In this document: positions 1-9,081 of the stretch, one piece after another
Layout of the letters: every line of letters begins with the position of its first letter
Position numbering within the stretch: the first letter of the stretch is position 1
Source of the DNA: Bacteroidota bacterium
GTDB lineage: Bacteria > Bacteroidota > Bacteroidia > Chitinophagales > Saprospiraceae
Reading direction: 5' to 3'
Length of the DNA stretch: 64,000 nucleotides
Assembly: GCA_029557915.1 (NCBI GenBank)
Contig: JAKQHS010000142.1
Location: 1 to 64,000 of the forward strand
Program-made: the position numbers and the translations under genes
The notes under the pieces: model-generated
Seen by the model: only the letters and a program-made list of their open reading frames with translations
What the model was told of the DNA's origin: nothing
The model's database searches: none

Positions 1-25
1 TCCCTTCCGTGGCGGGCAGCTGAAG

Positions 26-85
26 CATCTTCTATTGACAATCCCCTCCTAAGCAACCAGTCGGAGGGGTTGGCAAGAGAAGATG
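26..85. repeat. Two-part inverted repeat (hairpin)
   Basis: CATCTTCT (26-33) pairs with AGAAGATG (78-85). Inside it CCCCTCC (43-49) pairs with GGAGGGG (63-69), leaving a short internal loop and a 13-base apical loop. No T-run follows on either strand, so it is not a classical intrinsic terminator. It could be the 3' structure of an off-window transcript or a palindromic intergenic element. Confidence 0.55.
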
Positions 86-198
86 TTTCACGTGGGCAGA
101 CAAAATCAGGAAAATGGTCTAAGACAATGACTGATTATTAATTTTCTGACGACTGTCAGATCAAATAGTGGCTATTACACATGAGGTGTGTGTCATTC

Positions 199-406
199 GC
201 ATCCCTCTGCGCATCCTCTGCGAACATCGCGTCCTTCGCGGTTATGAATTAGTCAATTTTTCCCGCAAAGACACTAAGGACACTAAGATGAAGTATTAAT
301 ATAATATGCCACCTTCAGCATCCCTCTGCGCATCCTCTGCGAACTTTGCGCTCTTCGCGGTTAAAAAAACGTCAATCTTTTTCCACAAGGACATAAGGAC
401 ACAAAG
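199..406. repeat. Two diverged copies of a ~90-bp intergenic repeat
   Basis: Copy 1 (199-290) and copy 2 (318-406) share the order GCATCCCTCTGCGCATCCTC, TGCGAAC, a CTTCGCGGTTA block, GTCAAT-TTTTCC, then CAAGGACA/CAAAGACAC and TAAGGACAC. The two differ at scattered positions and by small indels. The reverse strand reads as CGCGAAGAGCGCAAAG-type sequence, a low-complexity intergenic type seen in environmental genomes. No coding potential is supported. Confidence 0.6.
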
Positions 407-447
407 AGGCGGTCTGTCGGACTTTGTGTCGTTGCGTGCAGTATTGA

Positions 448-735
448 TTACAGGACATCCTGGTATTCCTTCGTTTTCCTTAAAACCTCGCGCGCATAAA
501 GGCAAAACGGGATGACCCTCAATTTATTTTCACGGGCATAGTTTACCGCATGCTCGATCATTCTTTTACCATAACCCTTTCCTTCGTGTCCCGGGAGCAC
601 TTCCGTATGTTCGATGACGAGCCGGTTGGAGCCCGGGAAAGAAATGAACATTTCCGCAGCGGTATCCGGGCCAACGAGGAGGAAAAAACGGCCCTTGGGG
701 CCATCCTGTTCCAAATGTATTTTCTCTTCAGTCAT
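448..735 (-). CDS. Small GNAT-like N-acetyltransferase (YjdJ/CG type)
   Basis: This 95-residue protein fits the short single-domain GNAT-like family (Acetyltransf_CG type). Visible features are a beta-hairpin start (residues ~17-45), the acetyl-CoA loop HEGKGYGKRM at about 50-59 with the expected G-x-G-x-G/R pattern, then a helix and a C-terminal PFCLYAREVLRKTKEY stretch. The length matches the family, which is shorter than classical GNATs. The ATG at 735 is the first start in a well-supported frame. The substrate cannot be predicted; small members often act on small amines or have no known target. It is a single gene, separated from the rlmI-like gene by about 50 bp. Confidence 0.8.
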   Translation of the reverse strand: MTEEKIHLEQDGPKGRFFLLVGPDTAAEMFISFPGSNRLVIEHTEVLPGHEGKGYGKRMIEHAVNYARENKLRVIPFCLYAREVLRKTKEYQDVL

Positions 736-785
736 GGTCTCGAAGTTAAGAAGGAATAGTGAAGGGATGACTTCCAGTCGTCCCT

Positions 786-1964
786 TTACTCATTCACATA
801 CAGCAATAAACCTTTCAAATAAGCCCCTTCCGGGTGAAAAATATTGACCGGATGATCCGGGCCTTGTCCCAGGTGTTGGAGAATCCTGACTTTGCGCCCC
901 GATTCCAGCGCGGCGGCCATAATGGTTTGTTGAAACAATTCGCGGTCCATGACCTGGGAGCAGGAGAAGGTCAGTAAGAAGCCGCCGGGTTTAACCTTCC
1001 GCAGGACTTTTGCATTGAGGTTTTTATACCCGATCAGCGCCTGGTGCCTTTTACCCAGGCTTTTGGCAAAAGCCGGTGGATCACAGACGATCAGGTCGTA
1101 AAGGCCGTAGTCTTTGAGAAATTCATTTACAGGCACTGAAAACGACCGGTGTATTGCTGAACTTTCAGGCAGCCGGTCCGCATTCTGTTGGAGCAAGCCG
1201 ATGGCGGTCTGGGAAACATCCACAGAATCCACCTGAGCGGCTCCACCGGACAAAGCGTAAACGGAAAAACCCCCGGTATAGGCAAAGAGGTTGAGCACGG
1301 TCCGGCCACGGCTGAGCGCCCCGCATAATTTCCTGTTTTCCCTCTGATCAAGGAAAAAGCCGGTCTTTTGGCCAGTGACCCAGTTGACCATGAATTCATG
1401 CCCGTTTTCACGGACCAGGGCGCCTTCCGTATCCCCATATAAAAAGGCATTGCCTTCCCCGATGGCATCACCCAGCGATTCCCTGCTTTTATTATATATG
1501 GTTTTTAATTCACTACCATACAGTTCACGCAAGGCGTTTGCGATTTCCCCTGCCGCCCTGTACATGCCCAGGCTATGGCATTGGATTACGGCATGTCCGT
1601 CATACCAATCGATCACCAGGCCGGGCAGGCCGTCCCCCTCCCCATGGACCAGGCGGTAAGCATTGGTATCCGGATGACCGGCCAGGTCCAGATTCCTTCT
1701 CAGCTCGAGGGCCGAGGCAATCTTGTCTTTCCAGAAGGTGTCCGCAAGGGGTTCCGGGCCAAATTGCAGCATACGGACCGTGATATTGGAAGGGCTGTAA
1801 TGCCCATAGCCCAGGATCACTCCGGAAGATCCTAGCACCATGACCAGGTCCCCGTCTTTGACCTCCCCATCAAGTTTTCGGATCGCCCCGGAAAAGATCC
1901 AGTGGTGGTTCCGGAGCACAGAGGCTTCCCTTCCGGGATGAAGTTGGACTGAAGGAAGATTCAT
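786..1964 (-). CDS. rlmI: Class I SAM-dependent 23S rRNA m5C methyltransferase, RlmI family
   Basis: 392 residues, the normal RlmI/YccW length. RlmI methylates C5 of a cytosine in 23S rRNA using S-adenosylmethionine. A PUA domain occupies about residues 1-75 and an EEHEE-type linker domain about 75-180. The Rossmann methyltransferase follows, with NLFAYTGGFSVYAL as SAM motif I, DLIVCDPPAFAKS as motif IV and the catalytic cysteine in LTFSCSQ. It is the last gene of a three-gene minus-strand operon: its ATG overlaps the stop of the small membrane protein, which itself overlaps the oxidase gene, so the three are translationally coupled. Orthology to E. coli RlmI is likely, but target position was not tested. 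Confidence 0.88.
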   Translation of the reverse strand: MNLPSVQLHPGREASVLRNHHWIFSGAIRKLDGEVKDGDLVMVLGSSGVILGYGHYSPSNITVRMLQFGPEPLADTFWKDKIASALELRRNLDLAGHPDTNAYRLVHGEGDGLPGLVIDWYDGHAVIQCHSLGMYRAAGEIANALRELYGSELKTIYNKSRESLGDAIGEGNAFLYGDTEGALVRENGHEFMVNWVTGQKTGFFLDQRENRKLCGALSRGRTVLNLFAYTGGFSVYALSGGAAQVDSVDVSQTAIGLLQQNADRLPESSAIHRSFSVPVNEFLKDYGLYDLIVCDPPAFAKSLGKRHQALIGYKNLNAKVLRKVKPGGFLLTFSCSQVMDRELFQQTIMAAALESGRKVRILQHLGQGPDHPVNIFHPEGAYLKGLLLYVNE

Positions 1965-2320
1965 TATTTTTCAATATGTAAGCGGTGCATGATACGGTGA
2001 AACAGCGGACCCAGCAACAAACCAATCAGGCCAATAAATACAATACCTGAAAGTAGGGCATAACCAGAGGCAAACAGTTTAGCTGCCGGACTGGTCAGCC
2101 GGTCCACCGGTCCCATCCCTCCCAGGATCATGGATGCGTTGTAAACGGCGTCGATCCATCCGAGATCGCCCAGGTAATGGTAACCCGCCGTTCCGATAAA
2201 CAGCAATAAAGCCAGGATACCCAGCGCCAGGCCAAGGGCAGAAAAAATCCTCCTTAAAAATACCCGGCGATGGGCCAGGGGTTGGGATTTGTGTTCCAGA
2301 TCGGGTATCGTTCTTTTCAA
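1964..2320 (-). CDS. Two-TM membrane protein resembling a K+ channel pore unit without selectivity filter
   Basis: 118 residues with two hydrophobic helices (about 25-47 and 85-108). Between them lies a short amphipathic stretch, WIDAVYNASMILGGMGPVD, followed by AAKLFASGYALLSGIVF. The order TM - pore-helix-like segment - TM resembles the ion-channel family Ion_trans_2, but the TVGYG filter is replaced by ILGGMGP, so K+ conduction is not expected. The frame opens with TTG at 2320, which overlaps the TGA stop of the upstream oxidase gene. No ATG lies before the conserved part, so a TTG start with translational coupling is the simplest reading. The channel-like assignment is inference from topology. 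Confidence 0.7.
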   Translation of the reverse strand: MKRTIPDLEHKSQPLAHRRVFLRRIFSALGLALGILALLLFIGTAGYHYLGDLGWIDAVYNASMILGGMGPVDRLTSPAAKLFASGYALLSGIVFIGLIGLLLGPLFHRIMHRLHIEK

Positions 2321-3459
2321 AGGTCCAATCGTTTTAGGCTCAGGAAGGCCGCGGAAGGATTCGGGGTTTCGCCGAGTACGAGGCCGGTCAAAATTTCCGC
2401 GATCACCGGGGCAAATTTAAAACCATGGCCGCTGAAACCACAGGCCACGACCACTTTCCGGTCTGTTCCCGGAAGGTAATCGACTAAAAAATGTTCATCA
2501 GGGCAGTAGGTGTACATGCAGGTTTTATAGTGGATCGAAACCGGATTGGCCCGGGGCATATAACGGTCCAGGAAATACCGGAATATGGCCTTGTCTTCCT
2601 TTCTGATTTCACGGTCCAGCCGGTCAGGATCGCCGGTATCTCCGGGCATATGCAGGGCCATTTTGATGCCCCGCGGTTCAGAAGGATCACCGGTACGGGA
2701 AACGGGAAAGCCGTAATACATGCCCTGGTCCGGATCGTGCAGAAACCAACAGGGGAAGGCCGGGTAGTCATATCTCTCAAGATCAGGCAGTTGAAGCCAG
2801 GCAAGTACTTGCCGGGTGACCCGAAGAGGCAAGCCGGCGGTCAGGTCCCGGGTCCAGGGCCCAGCAGTGAGGATCAGTCTGGAGGCCGTATAGTGGCTGC
2901 GGCTGGTCTTCAGCAAGATATGATCTCCCTGGTCCTTCCAGGCTTCAATCTTTTCCCTGGTATGGATCTCTGCCCCGGCTTCTGTAGCCGTATTACAAAA
3001 TCCGGTAATGCTTTTATTCACATCGAGGTATCCCGCCCCGGGTTCCCAAAGGACGTCCCAGTGAGCCGGGAAATGGAATTGCGGATACCGGGCGCGGACT
3101 TTTCCGCCTTCCCATTTTTCAACAGGGATATCATACAAACGGGATGATTCCAGGCTTCCCCGGAGCACGCTGCTTGATGGTTCACCCAGGTAGAGGATGC
3201 CGGTTTCATGATAAAGGGTTTGACCAGTCTTTTGTTCCTGTTGCCTCCAGAGATCATAACTTCTTTGCAGGAGGGGCACATAGTCGGGGTGTTCATAATA
3301 GGCCTTGCGAATGATCCGGGTGAAACCGCTGTGCGAACCCAGGTCGTGGGGAATGTCAAATTGCTCTATCCCAAGGACTTTAAGTCCCCGGCCTGCCAGA
3401 TAACTGCACGTGGCGGCCCCCATGGTGCCCAGTCCGGCGACGATGACATCGTAATGCAT
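2317..3459 (-). CDS. solA: FAD-dependent amine oxidase, N-methyl-L-tryptophan oxidase / monomeric sarcosine oxidase family
   Basis: 380 residues, matching the MSOX/MTOX family, which oxidises N-methyl amino acids to the amino acid, formaldehyde and H2O2. The N-terminus has the dinucleotide-binding motif DVIVAGLGTMGAATC, followed by SHSGFTRIIRKAYYEHPDYV, which lies at the family's active-site loop. Near the C-terminus KTCMYTYCPDEHF contains the cysteine that carries covalent FAD in MSOX/SolA. A terminal GFSGHGFKFAP motif closes the FAD site. It is the first gene of the operon with the small membrane protein and RlmI. Upstream lies an octamer array rather than an obvious promoter. The exact substrate (sarcosine, N-methyltryptophan or other) is not resolvable from sequence. 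Confidence 0.85.
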   Translation of the reverse strand: MHYDVIVAGLGTMGAATCSYLAGRGLKVLGIEQFDIPHDLGSHSGFTRIIRKAYYEHPDYVPLLQRSYDLWRQQEQKTGQTLYHETGILYLGEPSSSVLRGSLESSRLYDIPVEKWEGGKVRARYPQFHFPAHWDVLWEPGAGYLDVNKSITGFCNTATEAGAEIHTREKIEAWKDQGDHILLKTSRSHYTASRLILTAGPWTRDLTAGLPLRVTRQVLAWLQLPDLERYDYPAFPCWFLHDPDQGMYYGFPVSRTGDPSEPRGIKMALHMPGDTGDPDRLDREIRKEDKAIFRYFLDRYMPRANPVSIHYKTCMYTYCPDEHFLVDYLPGTDRKVVVACGFSGHGFKFAPVIAEILTGLVLGETPNPSAAFLSLKRLDL

Positions 3460-3470
3460 GTGGAATAGTT

Positions 3471-3574
3471 AGTTAGCTAGTTAGCAAGTTAGCTAGTTAG
3501 CTAGTTGGCAAGTTAGCAAGTTAGCAAGTTAGCAAGTTGGCAAGTTGGCAAGTTAGCTAGTTAGCTAGTTAGCA
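3471..3574. repeat. Octamer tandem array (AGTTAGCW), 13 units
   Basis: Thirteen contiguous 8-bp units: AGTTAGCT, AGTTAGCA and AGTTGGCA in mixed order, with AGTT invariant. It lies upstream of the oxidase gene start and before the tRNA promoter. Relatives occur at 9082-9265, 10705-10780 (opposite strand) and 54482-54537. A period of 8 cannot keep a reading frame. Confidence 0.9.
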
Positions 3575-3648
3575 AGTTTGGATGATTGGAATATGGTGGA
3601 ATGGGTAAAGGGTAACCATTCCAGGGTGCAGTATTACCGATCAAAATA

Positions 3649-3679
3649 TTGGAAAACTGCAAAAGGAAAAGGATATTTG
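3649..3679 (+). promoter_or_regulatory. Probable promoter of tRNA-Arg
   Basis: TTG at 3649-3651, a 20-bp spacer and GATATTTG at 3672-3679 (seven of eight with TAnnTTTG) match the Bacteroidota housekeeping -33/-7 pattern. A start about 7 bp downstream would give a ~12-nt leader before the tRNA 5' end. Confidence 0.55.
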
Positions 3680-3697
3680 CACTCCGAAATGCAAAAA

Positions 3698-3769
3698 GGC
3701 CCTGTAGTTCAATGGATAGAATAGAAGTTTCCTAAACTTTTGATACAGGTTCGATTCCTGTCGGGGCTA
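3698..3769 (+). tRNA. tRNA-Arg (anticodon CCU)
   Basis: A full cloverleaf can be drawn over 72 nt. The acceptor GGCCCTG pairs with CGGGGCT (with G-U pairs) and A73 is the discriminator. The anticodon stem is GAAGT/ACTTT with loop TTCCTAA, so the anticodon is CCT (reads AGG). The T-arm is ACAGG-TTCGATT-CCTGT. No CCA is encoded. An intrinsic terminator follows at once. The DNA downstream is unusually AT-rich and has unknown genes, which suits tRNA genes as integration sites, although no integrase is present. Confidence 0.93.
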
Positions 3770-4074
3770 CTGAATTACCCTCTAAGTCATTGATTTAGAG
3801 GGTTTTTTATTTTACCTGTCAAACATTTTTGACTATTTAAGGCCATCGTTTGAAACAAGTTTAAAGCTCAAAATTGAACCATAAGTCGGGTTTATTCCAG
3901 ATAAAGAAAGATTGCCAGGCTTTATTTTTTCCTTAGTTGGAGTTTGATCCCAAACCTGATTCTTACCTCGTGTTCCCTTGGCATCAAGTTAGAATTTTAA
4001 CTATCTTGGACAGGAACATCCTGAAGGGACACCTGAATCTTCGATAGTCGGTAAACCAATTTGATCAGAACCTT
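3770..4074. other. Gene-free stretch after tRNA-Arg
   Basis: Apart from the terminator at its start, I see no open frame with coding character. Fragments of lower-GC sequence suggest decayed or transferred DNA. No copy of the tRNA 3' end was seen further downstream to mark an attachment site. Confidence 0.5.
3778..3809 (+). terminator. Intrinsic terminator after tRNA-Arg
   Basis: CCCTCTAA (3778-3785) pairs perfectly with TTAGAGGG (3795-3802) across a 9-base loop and is followed by TTTTTT (3803-3808). Confidence 0.9.
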
Positions 4075-4488
4075 ATGGCTGGTGGCGAAATGACTGAAAA
4101 AGTTGCGGAAAACAAACCCTTTACGCTGGTTCTTGGGGCGGCGTCGTGCAATTTCAACTATGGTGCTGATGGGACCAAATTGAGTAAGAGGGTAAAAACA
4201 GGAGGAGCTATCAACTTGGTAATAGTCAAAGACCCCGCATCGAACATATTGAGCATTGGGAAGTATGTGAATGGAGTGGAATACCCGGGAACAGCAATCC
4301 CGGCAACTATCCTTGAAGCGGTCTATTTATCAGAAGGTAGGATGCATAATAGGGGAGGGACCAGTAAGCGAGAATATATCCTTGGAGGCCAACTGGGTAA
4401 CACCCTTATTGCCTTTTGTGATTTCAATGGAAATGGGGTTATAGCTGCTCCTGGACAGATCCTTCAGGAAATTAAATTTGATGCTTAG
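4075..4488 (+). CDS. Hypothetical protein (unrecognised)
   Basis: 137 residues with no family I recognise. There is no signal peptide or membrane segment. The protein is rich in Gly, Ala, Asn and Thr with short beta-like stretches (NLVIVKDPASN, ILGGQLGNTLIAFCDFNGNG). It contains two cysteines. A second in-frame ATG at 4090 is an alternative start. Base composition is intermediate between the GC-richer chromosome and the following AT-rich genes. It sits in the region downstream of tRNA-Arg and its last codons meet the next small gene, suggesting co-transcription. It could be a fragment of a larger protein. Confidence 0.5.
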   Translation: MAGGEMTEKVAENKPFTLVLGAASCNFNYGADGTKLSKRVKTGGAINLVIVKDPASNILSIGKYVNGVEYPGTAIPATILEAVYLSEGRMHNRGGTSKREYILGGQLGNTLIAFCDFNGNGVIAAPGQILQEIKFDA

Positions 4489-4492
4489 TGTT

Positions 4493-4696
4493 ATGAATAT
4501 CGAAAAAATTGCAGGTATTCTTTTCATTATATATGGAATTTATATTGCTTATGAAACCTCCAAATATCATTATCCTTTCAATAAAGAAACATATTATGTT
4601 TATCAGTTCAAAGATTATTTTGCAGCATTAATGGCTTTTATTTTAGGGTTATTATTAATTTTCAGCAATATAACTTTTAATGAACTTTTTGATTAA
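4493..4696 (+). CDS. Small two-TM hypothetical membrane protein
   Basis: 67 residues from ATG 4493 (four bases after the preceding stop); an ATG at 4481 would overlap that stop region. Two hydrophobic helices, about IAGILFIIYGIYIAY and FAALMAFILGLLLIFS, flank a polar loop rich in Tyr and Lys. No family was recognised. The coding DNA is strongly AT-rich compared with flanking housekeeping genes, which fits recent acquisition along with its neighbours. Confidence 0.5.
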   Translation: MNIEKIAGILFIIYGIYIAYETSKYHYPFNKETYYVYQFKDYFAALMAFILGLLLIFSNITFNELFD

Positions 4697-4756
4697 TTGA
4701 ATTAAATTTTTGGCTTAAAAATGGCGTAAAGGCAATTGACTATTAAGCTATTCAGA

Positions 4757-5440
4757 ATGAATTTTTGTATTAAATTAATAGTAATCTTAGGTTTATTCTC
4801 TTTGAGCTTTTTAAGTTTGAAATGTAGTGTAGTGCAAAACGATATAACCGGGGTTTGGCAGTTAATAAACAGCGGGGATTGTAATAGGAACTTTTTAGAG
4901 TTATCTCCTTTTATAGACCCTTATGCGAAGTATGGGCATAAAATATACGTATCCGATTCATTGTTCTACAATCCATGGATGAGAGAAGAAGGGTTGCCTT
5001 TTGAAAGAAGATATAAGGTTAAAGACAAACAAATATTTTTAAATGGTATTGGTCAAATACTGTTTACAAGAGAAGACTCGATATTAGTACTAGAAAAGGA
5101 AGGATGTAAACTCTCATTTATTAAAAAAGCGGATGTAGAAACATTATCTGAATACAGTTTGGCAAACATTACATTTTATGTAAAGGATAATGATGGATCT
5201 TTAGTTGACTCTCTCAATTTGCAAAGGACAACATCCAATGCCCATATTTTCAGGTTAGCTGCAAGTATTGAAATTGAAAATCTTGATAAGGTCTTCGATG
5301 AAGGTGTTTCAGATACAAATGAGTATAAAATAATTTTACAACTCAGAAATGGTAAGTCATTTCGAATAACATCTTATGGGAAATATGAAACTCCCTTTGA
5401 AGTACAGACTTTAATAAAATATTTGCTTAGAGAAAATTAA
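4757..5440 (+). CDS. Hypothetical exported protein, possible lipoprotein
   Basis: 227 residues from ATG 4757. A TTG 21 bases upstream could extend the frame, but the ATG immediately precedes a signal-like segment (CIKLIVILGLFSLSFLSL) ending at a cysteine (LSLKC). The residue before the cysteine is Lys, so the lipobox is weak. The mature part begins with ITGVWQLI, a phrase seen in lipocalin-like Bacteroidota lipoproteins, and has alternating hydrophobic/charged strands. Low GC like its neighbour. Function unknown. Confidence 0.6.
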   Translation: MNFCIKLIVILGLFSLSFLSLKCSVVQNDITGVWQLINSGDCNRNFLELSPFIDPYAKYGHKIYVSDSLFYNPWMREEGLPFERRYKVKDKQIFLNGIGQILFTREDSILVLEKEGCKLSFIKKADVETLSEYSLANITFYVKDNDGSLVDSLNLQRTTSNAHIFRLAASIEIENLDKVFDEGVSDTNEYKIILQLRNGKSFRITSYGKYETPFEVQTLIKYLLREN

Positions 5441-6136
5441 ATGGGAAAGCATTCGATGTGACGAATGAGCAGGATCATAGAAAGTATGTGTTATATTTAC
5501 GAATCAGGAGAGAGAACCCTTTGTGGTCCTCATCCTCCAGGGAGACATGGAGCTTATTCAGTCTCAGAAAACAGGTCGCTTCTATGCAACATCTAAGAAG
5601 TGCACCATTTCCTCAACCTGCTCATAGCTAATGGCAACTGCTCAGGTAGGTAAAATTTCCTCCCTTGATCGACTTTAAACAGCTCGCCGGAATTCCCCGG
5701 CGTCCTTGGGCAAGGCCTGAAACCTGACCGCGGTCAGGAGATATCAAGATATTATATTGATATCTATTAAAAATAGAATATAAATTTTTTATATCCATAT
5801 AATGCAGTATATTATATTAATCCTTTCCTGACCGTATTCATTTTCATCTTTGACCCGGATCATTCAATGGTCCCTGGCAAGGCTTCATCTTTGTATCATT
5901 GAAAGACGGAATTTTTATCCTCCACCGGTCAATTAATTTAGTGTAAAGGGTAATTGAAGCATGGACCGGCCAAAGGGACTGGTCTTTAACTTGGATTGGG
6001 GAGGATAAAAATTCCGTCTTGATTTTTCTTTTTCATACCGGATTGGCCGATTCGTCGGGCAATCCTTTTTTATTTTATGCAGTCCGGGAGGGGCCTTTCT
6101 TCTGAGTTTAAATGGACAGGTGTACCTTGCGGCCTG
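5441..6136. other. Gene-free stretch with folded element
   Basis: No supportable gene. It starts with possibly decayed sequence (5450-5700), passes through a very AT-rich block (5740-5820), and ends with the inverted-repeat element at 5903-6020. The methyltransferase gene follows. Confidence 0.55.
5903..6020. repeat. Inverted-repeat element: 21-bp perfect outer stem with nested stems
   Basis: The 21 bases at 5903-5923 are the exact reverse complement of 6000-6020. Inside, CCGGTC (5925-5930) matches GACCGG (5964-5969), CAATTA (5930-5935) matches TAATTG (5951-5956), and AAAG...CTTT (5972-5987) can form a small hairpin. A T-rich tail (GATTTTTCTTTTT) follows at 6021. A CATCTTTG box at 5886-5893 (seven of eight with the -7 element) lies just upstream. 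It may be a structured RNA, a long terminator or a small palindromic mobile element. Confidence 0.7.
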
Positions 6137-7390
6137 ATGTCCAGGCTTCCTTCAGGAAAAAACGATGAAACGGTCCGTGCCAAAATCGCCCGGCTGCATC
6201 GTCCGCTGGTCCTGGCTGTGGTTTCCTGCCTGGATGCCGTATTCCGGAACCACAAACCGGCGGACAGGGTCCTGGAAAAGTGTTTTAAGGATCATCCCGG
6301 ATTTGGTAAGAGGGACCGGAGTTTTATCGCGGAACATGTTTACGACATCACCAGGAATTATCTGCTGATCGCTTCCGCATTTCCGCAATATGTTGATTTC
6401 TGGGAGATCTTTGGAGCCTGGCTCGTCATCCAGGGACGGGATTTGCCGGACTGGAGGGAATTCGATCGACTCCATCAGACCAGGATCGGTTCCCGGATCC
6501 CCGGATTGGTCAAAAACCCCGCCCTGAAATATTCCATCCCACCGGAACTGGATGCCTACGGCCACCGGGCCCTCGGGGACCGCTGGTATGCCGAAATGGC
6601 CGCCATGCACCAGGCCGCACCCCTGGTCATAAGAGTGAATACCCTGAAAAGCAATCCTATGCAGGTCATGGATTTTTTCAGGGAACAACAGGTCCCCCTT
6701 CACCTGATCGATCCTTCCCTGCCCGAAGCCCTTCAAATCGATCAACGGATCAACCTCTTCGCCACCCGGGCTTTCCGGGAAGGCTGGATCGAAATTCAGG
6801 ATTATTCCTCCCAGCAGGTCGCCCATTTTATCAGACCTGATCCCGGCATGAGGCTGATCGATGCCTGTGCGGGCGGGGGAGGCAAGTCCCTCCACCTGGC
6901 GGCCCGGATGGCCAACAAAGGCCGGATCATCAGCCTGGACATCGAGGAATACAAATTAAAAAACCTGAAAGCCCGGGCAAAAAGGGCGGGAGCAGGGATC
7001 ATTGAGAGCCGCCTGATCGAGAACAATAAAATCATCAAAAGACTGGAGTCCAGTGCGGATGCGGTGCTGCTCGATGTGCCTTGTTCCGGTTCGGGGGTCC
7101 TGCGCCGCAACCCTGATGCCAAATACCGAATCACTCCGGATTATATCGCCCAACTGGTAGCCAAACAAAAGGATATCCTTGCCTCCTATTGCAAGATGGT
7201 AATGCCCGGCGGCCTTTTGTTTTACGTCACCTGCAGCCTTTTCCCGGAAGAAAATGAAATCCAGGTCCATAACTTTCTGACGGAGCATGAGGGCTTTGAA
7301 TTAATCGAGGACAGGCATCTCTGGCCCTCCGAATGCGGCTACGACAGTTTTTATATGGCCAAAATCAAAAGAAGGGAAGGGGCAGCATAG
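6137..7390 (+). CDS. RsmB/NOP-family rRNA m5C methyltransferase
   Basis: 417 residues from ATG 6137; an in-frame ATG at 6077 would add 20 residues that do not look like the family. The N-terminal ~150 residues form an all-helical NusB-like region (LHRPLVLAVVSCLDAVF onward). The SAM-binding methyltransferase domain follows: LIDACAGGGGKSLHLAARM (motif I), LLDVPCSGSGVLRRNPDAK (motif IV with the first cysteine), and YVTCSLFPEENE with the catalytic cysteine. Such enzymes methylate C5 of a cytosine, usually in 16S rRNA. It precedes pyrG by about 60 bp on the same strand and may share transcription. Assignment to RsmB itself is uncertain. Confidence 0.85.
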   Translation: MSRLPSGKNDETVRAKIARLHRPLVLAVVSCLDAVFRNHKPADRVLEKCFKDHPGFGKRDRSFIAEHVYDITRNYLLIASAFPQYVDFWEIFGAWLVIQGRDLPDWREFDRLHQTRIGSRIPGLVKNPALKYSIPPELDAYGHRALGDRWYAEMAAMHQAAPLVIRVNTLKSNPMQVMDFFREQQVPLHLIDPSLPEALQIDQRINLFATRAFREGWIEIQDYSSQQVAHFIRPDPGMRLIDACAGGGGKSLHLAARMANKGRIISLDIEEYKLKNLKARAKRAGAGIIESRLIENNKIIKRLESSADAVLLDVPCSGSGVLRRNPDAKYRITPDYIAQLVAKQKDILASYCKMVMPGGLLFYVTCSLFPEENEIQVHNFLTEHEGFELIEDRHLWPSECGYDSFYMAKIKRREGAA

Positions 7391-7432
7391 GGATTGGCCG
7401 GGATTATTTTTTACCTTTACGACCCGTAGTAA

Positions 7433-9064
<1,632 letters not shown>

Positions 9065-9081
9065 CAGTTAGAAAGTTTGAA

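Larger units (their letters stand above)
1..447. other. Gene-free left edge
   Basis: No convincing coding frame is seen here. The stretch holds a strong imperfect hairpin (26-85) and two copies of a ~90-bp repeat (199-290 and 318-406). The rest shows nothing I can assign. The gene upstream of this region lies outside the window. Confidence 0.6.

Noticed and set aside
3698-5440. Duplicated tRNA 3' end marking an attachment site
   Set aside because: I searched downstream by eye for GGTTCGATTCCTGTCGGGGC-like sequence and found none.
5450-5700. Relic transposase or helix-rich frame on the minus strand
   Set aside because: A short run (SYEQVEEMVHFLD) is broken by several stops and no family could be recognised; too weak to list.
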